From positions 785,416 through 849,415 of the forward strand of contig NZ_CP006571.1 of NCBI RefSeq assembly GCF_000583875.1: a stretch of DNA of 64,000 nucleotides, in the 5' to 3' direction. This DNA comes from Chlamydia avium 10DC88. Its GTDB lineage: Bacteria > Chlamydiota > Chlamydiia > Chlamydiales > Chlamydiaceae. Each line of letters begins with the position of its first letter. The first letter of the stretch is position 1. Positions 48,031 to 56,613 of the stretch are shown one piece after another. The position numbers and the translations under genes are program-made. Under the pieces are notes generated by a model. That model had not been told where the DNA came from, made no database searches, and saw nothing but the letters and a program-made list of their open reading frames with translations.

Positions 48031-48631
48031 TGTAAGTTATTTATTCCTAGGGTTATTTTGTGGATTACTAGGATCCATACCCGGATTTGCAGCAGGAAAA
48101 AATCCTGCTATGCAAACTCTTCTTGCTGAAATTGAAGACGCTTCTGCTAAATTACTGTGTCATGAATCGGAAATGCAAATTCTAGCAGAACGTTTAGATG
48201 AACAAGATTCTAAAATTCAACAACTAGAATCTATACAACCCGAAGGAATCTCGAAGAAAATCCAACAATTGGAAATAGAACAAAAAACATTAGCGAAAAC
48301 TCTTAGTGTGTTAGCAGCATCAATAAAAGATATTCAAGCTACTTTGCAACAGAAACTTGAAATCATGCAAAAAGACTACAAAACGTTATCACAAGATATC
48401 CGTCTTTTACGGCGATCATTACTTGCGCTTGTCGATGGTTCTTCTGAGACGTATCCGGATTTTTCTGAAGCTATTCCTGCTCATATTCATGTAGTACAAC
48501 CCGGAGAAAATCTAGGAAAGATAGCTACAAAATATAAAATATCTGTAGAAGAATTAAAAAAACTTAATAAATTATCTTCAGATATTATTTATGTTAATCA
48601 AAAGCTTTGCTTACCAAAGAATAAGAAATAA
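48020..48631 (+). CDS. Coiled-coil LysM-domain protein of the Tol-Pal cluster (CT601-like)
   Basis: 203 residues from ATG 48020, chosen because MHVNVSYLFLGLFCGLLGSI is a signal peptide ending near PGFAAG. A long coiled coil (about 30-145) is followed by a C-terminal LysM domain: HIHVVQPGENLGKIATKYKI and VNQKLCLPKNKK. LysM binds peptidoglycan. The location after pal is the place of CpoB/YbgF in proteobacterial Tol operons; CpoB also has a coiled coil, but with TPRs rather than LysM. Older annotations call homologues NlpD-like or invasin-like. Confidence 0.88.
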   Translation: MHVNVSYLFLGLFCGLLGSIPGFAAGKNPAMQTLLAEIEDASAKLLCHESEMQILAERLDEQDSKIQQLESIQPEGISKKIQQLEIEQKTLAKTLSVLAASIKDIQATLQQKLEIMQKDYKTLSQDIRLLRRSLLALVDGSSETYPDFSEAIPAHIHVVQPGENLGKIATKYKISVEELKKLNKLSSDIIYVNQKLCLPKNKK

Positions 48632-48730
48632 TACGGTTCTTTCTTGCTCTCTCAGAATTATTCTCTCTGATAGATAATAAAAAATATCTTTTGTAGGATC
48701 AGAAATAAAAGCCAATATATCCACAATTCA

Positions 48731-49129
48731 ATGAAATTCACAATTGCTTTATTTGGCGAAGCAGAAAAAGGAAGCTATGACGTTGCATACTTATGTCATA
48801 GTGCAGCAGATCTTTATGATCATTTAGGTAGTAGCCAAAAAATAACTAAATCAGGAATATCTCTTGCTATACAAGCCCTAATGTATAATTACGATGTGCT
48901 TTACTTTCGGGTAAGAGAAGAGGGCTATTGCGTAGACAGCTATTTCTTTGGCCTTCATTTTTTAAATACACAAACCACATTAAAAAATATTATTGCTATG
49001 GGACTTCCTGGTGTAGGAGATCAGTATCTTATAGAAGCATCTAAATCTTTATGCCAAAAATATAAAAGCCTTCTTTTGTTTTTTGAACAAGATTTCTATG
49101 ATCTATTAACATTTAATAAACTATTTTAA
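48731..49129 (+). CDS. Conserved chlamydial protein (CT602-like), unknown
   Basis: 132 residues, soluble. No signal peptide or recognised domain. It begins MKFTIALFGEAEKGSYDVAY and contains two Cys. It is convergent with ahpC with a 4-nt overlap of their ends, and is separated from the Tol-Pal cluster by a 99-nt gap. I cannot assign a function. Confidence 0.75.
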   Translation: MKFTIALFGEAEKGSYDVAYLCHSAADLYDHLGSSQKITKSGISLAIQALMYNYDVLYFRVREEGYCVDSYFFGLHFLNTQTTLKNIIAMGLPGVGDQYLIEASKSLCQKYKSLLLFFEQDFYDLLTFNKLF

Positions 49130-49716
49130 TCTATTGTCCCGAAATACTCTTTTAATCCCTCTTCATTAGGGGCCATAGCCTTTTGTCCTTGTTGCCAATT
49201 TGCTGGGCATACCAAACCATGATTTTCAAAGAAGATAAGTGCTTCTAATACGCGTAATTCTTCATCTATGGAGCGCCCGAGTGGCAAATCATTAATAACT
49301 AAGTGCCGAATAATCCCCTCCTTGTCAATTAGGAAACATCCTCGAAAAGATAAACCTGATACACTATCTAAAACACCATAGAGTCGAGAAAGCTCCCCAC
49401 CAATATCAGAAATTAGAGGATAAGTAATTCCTTGAACACCGCCCAACTTTTTATTGGTATTCAACCAACGTTGATGAGTATCTAAATCATCCACAGAACA
49501 ACCCAGAACTTCTGCATTTCGGCTTTGAAATTCCTGCAAAGCATCTTGAAAAGCATGAAGTTCTGTAGGACATACATAAGTAAAATCCTTAGGATAAAAG
49601 AAAAGAAGCACGTATCTCCCACGATAATCAGCTAACGAAATTGTTTTTACTTTGCCATCCACTACTGCGTGTGCAGTGAAATCCGGAGCAGGCTTACCAA
49701 TTGACAATGATTCCAT
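49126..49716 (-). CDS. ahpC: Peroxiredoxin AhpC/Tsa, typical 2-Cys
   Basis: 196 residues. The peroxidatic Cys is in FYPKDFTYVCPTELHAFQ and the resolving Cys in NHGLVCPANWQQGQ, as in typical 2-Cys peroxiredoxins. SDISLPLGRSIDEELR-type conserved blocks are present in LVINDLPLGRSIDEELRVLE. It reduces peroxides using a thioredoxin-type donor. It lies 41 nt downstream of the tRNA-Arg gene on the same strand. Confidence 0.95.
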   Translation of the reverse strand: MESLSIGKPAPDFTAHAVVDGKVKTISLADYRGRYVLLFFYPKDFTYVCPTELHAFQDALQEFQSRNAEVLGCSVDDLDTHQRWLNTNKKLGGVQGITYPLISDIGGELSRLYGVLDSVSGLSFRGCFLIDKEGIIRHLVINDLPLGRSIDEELRVLEALIFFENHGLVCPANWQQGQKAMAPNEEGLKEYFGTID

Positions 49717-49756
49717 GATTATCCTAATTGTTTATGGGTTATCATAACTTTATAAT

Positions 49757-49829
49757 CGCACCAGAGAGGACTTGAACCTCTGACCACCTGGTTCGTAGCC
49801 AGGTACTCTATCCACTGAGCTACTGGTGC
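49757..49829 (-). tRNA. tRNA-Arg (anticodon ACG)
   Basis: 73 nt on the minus strand. The acceptor stem GCACCAG pairs with CTGGTGC, discriminator G. The anticodon stem CCTGG/CCAGG encloses loop CTACGAA, giving anticodon ACG (A34 expected to be deaminated to inosine). The T-arm is AGAGG TTCAAGT CCTCT. No CCA is encoded. Confidence 0.96.
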
Positions 49830-49939
49830 ATAGAAAATGCAATGATGAAAAGTTTAGTCAAGATACGTCAAATGATCAAGTCTTTCTCCCTATCTTCGAA
49901 AAAAATCACTTGAAATCAAAAAGATACTATACTTTTGAT

Positions 49940-51550
49940 CTATTTTTCTTCATGAGGAGATTCATCTTCTACTTTCTCTGGAGAATCTGTAATAAATAAT
50001 GAACTTGACAAAAGCGAACAAGCCATAGAAATGGAATATTTTAAAACAAATCTCATCACAGAAAAAGCATCAAATATGCCTGCAGAAATTACATTTTCTA
50101 TCGTATGAGTGATCCCATTATAACCGAAAGAAGTATCAGGATGCTGTATTATAGTATCTAAAAGTTCTGTGGGGACCCTCCCACAATTAGTGATAATCGT
50201 TGTTAAAGGTGCTCTCATGGATTGTATAAGACATGTATATCCATGAGCAATTCCCGGCGATATTGTCTCAGGAATACGTATACGTTCAGCTGCTCGTATT
50301 AAAGCAATGCCACTTCCGGGAAGGTACCCTTCACGATAGGCTGCTTTTATTGCTTGTAAAGCATGAATCATCTGTATTTTTTTCTCTTTAAACTCGTTCT
50401 CTGTTACAGCCCCTAAGTAAATCCATGCTTTTTTCCCATGCAATTGAGATAAACGCTTTTCAACAACTTCTTCTGAAGGATGATATAAAGTTTGCTGACG
50501 TACATGAGTAATATGATCCGAAACAATAGTGTTATCTCCTGTCCCATGGAAAAAAGCTGTTGTTCTTTCGGTAATAAGAATTTTCCTCACCTTTCCTAAA
50601 ACATTTACATCTGCGGTGTCTAAAGAAATTCCGGAAAAACTATCGATAAGAGTTGCTCCTGTAACAACAGCAATGTCTTCTAAAATATGCCTGGCATGTG
50701 CTCCTTGTTCTGGTATTTTTATAGCGCATACAGGAAAAGAACCCTTAAGTTTATTCACAATTAAAACAGATAGCAATTGAGGATCAATATCTACAGCAAT
50801 AATGATTAAAGGAAATTTTTTCTCTTGAGCAACCTTCTCTAAAAAATGGATAAAATCTTGGTTTAAATATGAAAGAGTCTGGTTACATAAAAATACGTAG
50901 GCATCTTCATAAATCACCTCCATTGTTTCAGGATGTGTAACAAAATAAGAAGATAGATATCCCGAATGCAACCCTAAGTATGCACATGTATGTACAGTAG
51001 TTTGATGAGTAGGGCTTTCTTCTATACAATATTCTCCCTCTACTCCTATACTGGCAATAACATCAACAGCTAGTTGTCCCAATATAGCATCATTATTTGC
51101 TGCTGTGGTAGCCACAGCTAGGATATCCTGATCGGTCAAGATGGGTGTTGCAAGCTTTGTTAATTCTTCTAGGACACTATCTCCAGCAAGAACAATGCCC
51201 TGCTTTATTTCTAAAGGATCTAAACCACGAGCAATGCCTTGCAACCCTAAAGCAAATAAAGCTTCTGTTAAAATTATTGCCGTTGTTGATCCATCACCTA
51301 CATGCGCATCTATTTGTAGAGCAACTTCTCGAGCAAGTTTTAAACCCATATTTTCAAACGCATCAGGCAACTGCAATTCTTTAGCTATTGAAGCACCGTA
51401 TTTCGTAGTATAGGGCTGAGAATGTTCTTTTTTTATGATAACGTGAGCGCCTTGAGGGCCCAGAGTAGTCGACGCGGCATTAGCTAAAGCCCGTACACCA
51501 CGATGTAATGCGTTTAATCCATCTAAATGATTTTTAAATACTCTAGACAC
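49940..51550 (-). CDS. groEL2: GroEL paralogue (CT604-like, GroEL2) with altered ATPase residues
   Basis: 536 residues, GTG start at 51550 with AGAGG upstream. The chaperonin fold is recognisable throughout (STTLGPQGAHVIIKK, DAFENMGLKLAREVALQ, GDGSTTAIILTEAL, EKEFKEKK-like region, GYLPGSGIALIRAAER). The Asp equivalent to E. coli D87 is kept in GDGSTT. However, the D52 equivalent is Tyr (TTKYGASIAKEL) and the D398 equivalent is His (MIHALQAIKAAYREG). The C-terminal Gly-Gly-Met tail is missing and no groES lies nearby. It is probably a specialised, poorly active or ATPase-deficient paralogue. Confidence 0.93.
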   Translation of the reverse strand: MSRVFKNHLDGLNALHRGVRALANAASTTLGPQGAHVIIKKEHSQPYTTKYGASIAKELQLPDAFENMGLKLAREVALQIDAHVGDGSTTAIILTEALFALGLQGIARGLDPLEIKQGIVLAGDSVLEELTKLATPILTDQDILAVATTAANNDAILGQLAVDVIASIGVEGEYCIEESPTHQTTVHTCAYLGLHSGYLSSYFVTHPETMEVIYEDAYVFLCNQTLSYLNQDFIHFLEKVAQEKKFPLIIIAVDIDPQLLSVLIVNKLKGSFPVCAIKIPEQGAHARHILEDIAVVTGATLIDSFSGISLDTADVNVLGKVRKILITERTTAFFHGTGDNTIVSDHITHVRQQTLYHPSEEVVEKRLSQLHGKKAWIYLGAVTENEFKEKKIQMIHALQAIKAAYREGYLPGSGIALIRAAERIRIPETISPGIAHGYTCLIQSMRAPLTTIITNCGRVPTELLDTIIQHPDTSFGYNGITHTIENVISAGIFDAFSVMRFVLKYSISMACSLLSSSLFITDSPEKVEDESPHEEK

Positions 51551-51559
51551 AATACCTCT

Positions 51560-51580
51560 ACAGGGACCAGAATACCCTGT
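51560..51580 (-). promoter_or_regulatory. Inverted repeat in groEL2 leader
   Basis: ACAGGG-N9-CCCTGT (6-bp arms, 9-nt centre) lies 9 nt after the -10 hexamer and before the ribosome site. The N9 spacing equals that of the CIRCE heat-shock operator, but the arms are unrelated to TTAGCACTC. It may be an RNA hairpin or an operator. Confidence 0.4.
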
Positions 51581-51588
51581 AAAGCTAC

Positions 51589-51617
51589 CTTATAAAAATA
51601 ACAAAAATTCCTGTCAA
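51589..51617 (-). promoter_or_regulatory. Promoter of groEL2
   Basis: On the minus strand a perfect TTGACA (51617-51612), a 17-nt spacer and TATAAG (51594-51589), 38 nt before the GTG start. It is the best sigma-66/70-type match seen in the window. Confidence 0.65.
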
Positions 51618-51633
51618 ACGCGTAAATGTTGTA

Positions 51634-52872
51634 TTAGTTTTCACCGTACTCAGCGAGTAAAAACGGTTTACGAGCATCACGAAATTTTTTTCTTCCTTCT
51701 AAACATAATTGCTTTAATGGCCAAAGAATATACTTTTCATTGCTGCATATTTGTATAAATTTTTCCTCTCCTAGATAACGAGAAATGGCTTCAGAACGTT
51801 GGGGGAATCTATTTACAGACTTTAAAGCTATGCGCACTTGTTCAGGATATAGAGTTTTTAAAACACTTAAAATAGTACACTGTGTTTCCATGGGCAAAAA
51901 TTGTTCCGGATTCTCTAGAAGAAGCAAAACTCCTGAACAATATTCCATTTTATACTTTCCAAAAAAAGGTTCGTAACAAAAAGGATAAAAAGAAATCCCA
52001 GATAATTGAGCTTCATTGAGTTTTTGAGCAACTAGCTTCCCGTCCATCCAAGGTGCACCAATAAGACGAAATGGCAAGGTATAACCTACGCCTATACTTG
52101 TTATAGATAACGCACCTATTACCCCTGTGGTAGCATAGAAAAATGTCGTTTCGGGATCTGGAATTTGAGGACTCGTTGGGATCCAACGCAATCCGGTCTG
52201 AGAAAAAGTCATCGAACGCCGCCATCCCTGCATAGGAACTATACGGACATCAGCTTGAGAAGCATATTTTGCTTTATATAATAAAGCAAGTTCCCCGGGA
52301 GTCATGCCATAACAATAAGGAATTTCCGGATTATTTTTTGAGTAAGCAGGTGGCATAGGTCCATCAATTATGTTCCCACCCATAGGATTAGGACGATCTA
52401 ATACAATTAATGTTTTTTTATACTTTTCTGCTGCGCAAACGAGTTGCAATAACGTAAGAATAAACGTATAAGAACGCACTCCGATGTCTTGTACATCATA
52501 AACAAGAACATCACTACCCAAAACAGCATCTTCAGGAATATCTTTTAATCCATATAAGGATATTGTGCGTAACCCATGATCTTCTAAAACACATCCTGGA
52601 GTTCCTGCTGGTGATGTACCATAATAACCATGTTCTAAAGTGCAAAGAGCAAATAAAGAACACAAATCCTTGTGCTCTTGGAAAACAGTTAAGGCATCTT
52701 TTCCTTCACGATTAATTGCAGCATGGTGAGAGACCAATGTGATTGTTTTATGACGCAACCAGGACAAATACTCTTCTTCTTGGAAAATGCGATCCAAACC
52801 CACTAGAACCTGAGCAACCCCCCCATAAGGGAAAAACCAGATAAACAACAAACATACTCTGATAATCTTCAT
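51634..52872 (-). CDS. DUF1343/NamZ-family exo-beta-N-acetylmuramidase-like protein (CT605-like)
   Basis: 412 residues from ATG 52872 (MKIIRVCLLFIWFFPYGGVA, a signal peptide); an in-frame ATG at 52893 is less likely. The DUF1343 (YbbC/NamZ) signatures are visible: CTLEHGYYGTSPAG with the candidate catalytic Glu, LVYDVQDIGVRSYTFIL, LDRPNPMGGNIIDGP and GVGYTLPFRLIGAPW. Family members release N-acetylmuramic acid from the non-reducing ends of peptidoglycan fragments in the periplasm. In Chlamydia this could trim or recycle the transient septal peptidoglycan. It stands between groEL2 and rdgB on the minus strand. Confidence 0.88.
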   Translation of the reverse strand: MKIIRVCLLFIWFFPYGGVAQVLVGLDRIFQEEEYLSWLRHKTITLVSHHAAINREGKDALTVFQEHKDLCSLFALCTLEHGYYGTSPAGTPGCVLEDHGLRTISLYGLKDIPEDAVLGSDVLVYDVQDIGVRSYTFILTLLQLVCAAEKYKKTLIVLDRPNPMGGNIIDGPMPPAYSKNNPEIPYCYGMTPGELALLYKAKYASQADVRIVPMQGWRRSMTFSQTGLRWIPTSPQIPDPETTFFYATTGVIGALSITSIGVGYTLPFRLIGAPWMDGKLVAQKLNEAQLSGISFYPFCYEPFFGKYKMEYCSGVLLLLENPEQFLPMETQCTILSVLKTLYPEQVRIALKSVNRFPQRSEAISRYLGEEKFIQICSNEKYILWPLKQLCLEGRKKFRDARKPFLLAEYGEN

Positions 52873-52996
52873 ATTATCTCGCGTAATTACCAAAATTATA
52901 TTCCTCTATAGGGAATGTACAGCTAGCAAAAAGCTTAGATATTGTGTTCAAGTTGTGTGGATGCAACTATTTCAATAATCGTGTATACTAAAAAAA

Positions 52997-53024
52997 TTTA
53001 TGCTGATTGAATTGTGTATATAAT
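52997..53024 (+). promoter_or_regulatory. Candidate promoter of rdgB
   Basis: Perfect -10 TATAAT (53019-53024), with a weak -35 TTTATG (52997-53002) 16 nt upstream, 37 nt before ATG 53062. AGGAG at 53051-53055 is the ribosome site. Confidence 0.45.
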
Positions 53025-53061
53025 TTCATTGAAAAAAACTTGGTTTTCCTAGGAGAAATCC

Positions 53062-53683
53062 ATGAAGATAATCATTGCCAGCTCACACGGTTATAAAATA
53101 AGAGAAACTAAGACTTTTTTAAAACAAATAGGAAATTTTGATATTTTTTCACTAACAGATTTCCCCAACTATCATACTCCTAAAGAAACAGGATCTTCTC
53201 CTGAAGAAAATGCCTTAGCTAAAGGTCTTCATGCTGCACAAGAACTACACTCATGGGTCATTGCAGATGACACTATGCTTACAGTCCCAGCTCTTCATGG
53301 ACTTCCTGGAAAATTTTCTGCAACATTTGCTGGAGAAAATGCTACAGATAAAGACCACTGTAGACAACTTTTAAAACAAATGCAGCATTTGGAAAGTATT
53401 GTAGATCGTTCCGCTTACTTCGAATGTTGTATTGTTTTAGTATCCCCTGAAGGACAATTTTTTTAAAGCTCGAGGAATTTGCGAAGGATATATAGGCCAC
53501 CAGGAAAAAGGTTCTTCAGGATTTGGTTATGATTCACTATTTCTAAAATATGATTACAAACAAACATTTGCTGAATTATCTGAAGAAGTAAAAAACCAAG
53601 TGTCACATAGAGCTAAGGCTTTGCAGAAACTTACACCTTACTTAGAAGATTTACTTAAATCTTCTTTAGTCTTTAGGAGTTAA
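53062..53683 (+). pseudogene. rdgB: RdgB/HAM1 non-canonical purine NTP pyrophosphatase, split by apparent 1-base insertion in T7
   Basis: The first frame (53062-53466) starts [20 protein letters not shown] and includes [31 protein letters not shown] and ends ...PEGQFF. Removing one T from T7 (53458-53464) continues it as [28 protein letters not shown] and [19 protein letters not shown], ending at 53683, for about 206 residues. That is the full HAM1/RdgB length and supplies the conserved GxxGFGYDPxF-type motif missing from the truncated form. The enzyme clears dITP/XTP from nucleotide pools. Homopolymer error, slippage or recent loss are all possible. Confidence 0.82.
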
Positions 53684-53899
53684 AGTTTGCAATGAATGTT
53701 CTAGGCAACCTCGGATTTCTCGCATTTCTGTAAGCAAAGCTTCAGCTCGTAGAAAATCAGCTTCTAGTCGTGCTGCTGCTGGCATGCCTTCGCTTTTTTG
53801 AAGTTTTTGTGTGGCTGTGGGCATTTCTAAACTTACTGTTGACTTTGCTGTCAATTTATGAGTTTTACTAAAAGATACTGTTTGAATACCTTCGTTCAT
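53666..53899 (-). CDS. Small chlamydial protein (CT606.1-like), unknown
   Basis: 77 residues. It starts within the ung stop (ATGA overlap), so it is translationally coupled to ung. A helical C-terminal half ([26 protein letters not shown]) could be coiled coil; the Ser/Thr-rich N-terminus is likely disordered. Its last 18 nt overlap the corrected rdgB end on the other strand. Function unknown. Confidence 0.65.
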   Translation of the reverse strand: MNEGIQTVSFSKTHKLTAKSTVSLEMPTATQKLQKSEGMPAAARLEADFLRAEALLTEMREIRGCLEHSLQTLTPKD

Positions 53900-54585
53900 G
53901 GGAGCTTCCAGTTAATCATGGGCTTATTTAGCTTTTTAAGCAGGTAGTTAATTTTTGAAAAGTGTGAACACCCGAAAAAACCACGATGTGCAGATAAAGG
54001 AGAAGGATGAGGAGCAGCTAAAACAGCATGTTTATGAGAAGAATGAAATAATAGATCACATTTTTTCCTTGCTGCATTTCCCCATAAAACAAAAATAATA
54101 TGAGAGCGATTTTCAATAAGTTTCTTAATAATGACATCCGTAAAACACTCCCATCCACGACCTGCATGAGAAAAAGGAGCTCCTGCTCGCACTGTTAATA
54201 CAGTGTTTAACAATAAGACTCCTTGGTCTGCCCAAGCTTGCAAGCATCCCGTAGTATTTTTAATCCCTAAATCAGTATGTAGTTCGTGAAAAATATTGAT
54301 AAGTGAAGGTGGGAGCCGGACTCCTGTAGGAACGCTAAAGCTGAGTCCATGAGCCTGTCCCTGACCAGGATAAGGATCTTGTCCAAGAATCACGACTCTC
54401 ACCGAGTCAAACGGCGTGCTTTTCAAAGCATTAAAAATATTCTTTTTATCAGGATATATAGTAGTTTGAGAATATTCTAATAACAAAAACTCTCTAAGTT
54501 GATGCATGTAAGGTTGAAACCAAGTATCTTCAAGCTGTTCTTGCCAAGACACTGGAAGCTGGTTTATAGTAAATGCGTTTTGCAT
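53896..54585 (-). CDS. ung: Uracil-DNA glycosylase
   Basis: 229 residues of family 1 UDG. The catalytic water-activating motif [18 protein letters not shown] is near residues 63-80, the uracil-binding NTVLTVR block follows, and the DNA-intercalation motif [13 protein letters not shown] is near 187-199. It removes uracil from DNA. Divergent from uvrD with a 108-nt gap. Confidence 0.96.
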   Translation of the reverse strand: MQNAFTINQLPVSWQEQLEDTWFQPYMHQLREFLLLEYSQTTIYPDKKNIFNALKSTPFDSVRVVILGQDPYPGQGQAHGLSFSVPTGVRLPPSLINIFHELHTDLGIKNTTGCLQAWADQGVLLLNTVLTVRAGAPFSHAGRGWECFTDVIIKKLIENRSHIIFVLWGNAARKKCDLLFHSSHKHAVLAAPHPSPLSAHRGFFGCSHFSKINYLLKKLNKPMINWKLP

Positions 54586-54693
54586 GAACTGCCCACGTTT
54601 TATTATTTGAAAATAACATATAGTATCTTCCCATAAGGATTTAGTTGCGATCCTAATCTTTATAGGAAAAAGCGAATAATCCCCGGATATCCT

Positions 54694-56607
54694 ATGTTGA
54701 CCTTAGAATTGAACCAGGCTCAAAGTGATGCTGTTACTTCACCTCTGAGTCCAATCCTTGTCTTAGCAGGAGCTGGAGCAGGGAAAACTCGTGTTGTTAC
54801 CTATCGTATTCTTCACCTTATTAATGAAGGCATCTCCCCAAAAGAGATTCTTGCTGTTACCTTTACAAATAAAGCAGCCACAGAATTGAAAGAACGCATT
54901 GCGCACCTATGTCCAAAAATACAAGGCGAAGACTCTCCTATGGTATGTACTTTTCACAGCTTAGGAGTGTTTATCTTGCGTCGGTCTATCCATCTACTCA
55001 ATAGAAACAACAATTTCATTATTTATGATCAAGCAGATGCGGATAAGTTACTCAAGCAGTGTTTACAAAAAATGAATATGAACAAAACATTGAGTAACCA
55101 AGCACAACATTTAATTTCTCAAGCAAAACATCGTTTGCTCTTACCAGAAGATTTAAATCCCGAAGACTATGTTAATCCTATCATACCTATTTACAAAGAA
55201 TATCAACAACGTTTGCAAGAAGCTAATGCTGTTGATTTTGACGATCTTCTTTTTCTATCTGTAAAACTATTTCAAGATTGTCCAGAAGCAAGCAAAGAAT
55301 ATAGTGAATTATGGAAAGCTTTGCTTATTGATGAATATCAAGATACCAATCATGCACAATATGTAATGGCTCAAACAATAGCAAGAAAACATCAGAATAT
55401 CTTTGCTGTAGGAGATCCTGATCAATCTATTTACTCTTGGCGCGGAGCAAATATTCATAATATTTTAAATTTTGAGAAAGATTATCCTCAAGCGCGTATT
55501 CTAAGACTAGAGGATAACTATCGTAGTTTTGGGAATATCTTGCATGCTGCAAATACACTTATTCAAAACAACACGTCGAGATTCAAAAAAGAACTTCGTA
55601 GTGTAAAAGGACCTGGAGAAAAAATTCGTGTCTTTTTTGGGAAAACAGATAGAGATGAAGCAGAATTTGTTGTTAATGAAATTTCCCGTTTGCATAGACA
55701 ATCTCATATTCCTTTAAAGGATATTTGCATTTTCTATCGTACGAATAGCCAATCGCGTACTTTTGAAGACGCTTTACTACGTCGCCGTATTCCCTATGAA
55801 ATTCTTGGGGGCATTTCTTTTTATAAACGTAAAGAAATTCAAGACATTCTTTCCTTCCTTAGAATGTTGGTTACACCATGCGATGTTATTGCTTTTGAAA
55901 GAACTATCAATTTGCCTAAACGAGGTCTCGGCCCCACAACAATATCTTCATTAATGGATTATGCTTTAAGTAATAATCTCCCCATATTAGAAGCATGTAG
56001 ACTTGCTTTAGAAACTCAAAGTGTTAAGCTCTCTAAAAAACAGCACGAAGGTTTAAGACAATATTTATATATTTTTAAACTATTAGAAAATGCTCGGTTG
56101 ACTCTCTCTCTAAGTGAGTTCGTCATTTCTACTATACGCATCACAGAATATCTTCATATTTTAAAGAAAGAAGATCCAGATACGTATGAGGATAGAAAAA
56201 GCAATCTTGATGAGCTAGCTTCAAAAACCTTTGAATGGGAGCAAAATCCTGATGCTTCTTTAGAAACCTTTCTGGATGACTTAGCTTTAAAAAGCTCTAC
56301 TGAAGAAACAAAATTAACTACAGATCGTGTTAACTTGATGACAATCCATAATGGTAAAGGACTTGAATTCCGTATTGCCTTTATTGTGGGCCTAGAAGAA
56401 AAGCTTTTCCCTCACGCTAATTCAAATGAAACCTATGAAAATCTTGAAGAAGAACGTCGCTTATGTTACGTAGGAATTACTCGGGCTCAGGATCTTCTTT
56501 ATCTAACTGCAGCACAAACACGTTTTCTTTGGAGCACAGTTCGTATAATGAAACCTAGCCGATTTCTAAAAGAAATTCCTAAAGAATGTTGGGTACAAGT
56601 ACATTAA
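54694..56607 (+). CDS. uvrD: UvrD/PcrA-type DNA helicase
   Basis: 637 residues of superfamily 1A. Motifs in order: Q-motif LNQAQSDAV, Walker [11 protein letters not shown], Ia [70 protein letters not shown] (Asn-Gly where many have Ala/Ser-Ala/Ser) and [17 protein letters not shown]. It unwinds DNA in excision and mismatch repair and is slightly shorter than E. coli UvrD because the C-terminal RNA polymerase-binding tail is absent. It is followed 6 nt later by rpoN. Confidence 0.94.
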   Translation: MLTLELNQAQSDAVTSPLSPILVLAGAGAGKTRVVTYRILHLINEGISPKEILAVTFTNKAATELKERIAHLCPKIQGEDSPMVCTFHSLGVFILRRSIHLLNRNNNFIIYDQADADKLLKQCLQKMNMNKTLSNQAQHLISQAKHRLLLPEDLNPEDYVNPIIPIYKEYQQRLQEANAVDFDDLLFLSVKLFQDCPEASKEYSELWKALLIDEYQDTNHAQYVMAQTIARKHQNIFAVGDPDQSIYSWRGANIHNILNFEKDYPQARILRLEDNYRSFGNILHAANTLIQNNTSRFKKELRSVKGPGEKIRVFFGKTDRDEAEFVVNEISRLHRQSHIPLKDICIFYRTNSQSRTFEDALLRRRIPYEILGGISFYKRKEIQDILSFLRMLVTPCDVIAFERTINLPKRGLGPTTISSLMDYALSNNLPILEACRLALETQSVKLSKKQHEGLRQYLYIFKLLENARLTLSLSEFVISTIRITEYLHILKKEDPDTYEDRKSNLDELASKTFEWEQNPDASLETFLDDLALKSSTEETKLTTDRVNLMTIHNGKGLEFRIAFIVGLEEKLFPHANSNETYENLEEERRLCYVGITRAQDLLYLTAAQTRFLWSTVRIMKPSRFLKEIPKECWVQVH

Positions 56608-56613
56608 GTAAGT

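Noticed and set aside
49757..49829. tRNA-Arg as an integration (attachment) site
   Set aside because: No integrase, no partial tRNA repeat and no change in gene content nearby; the flanking order is the conserved chlamydial one.
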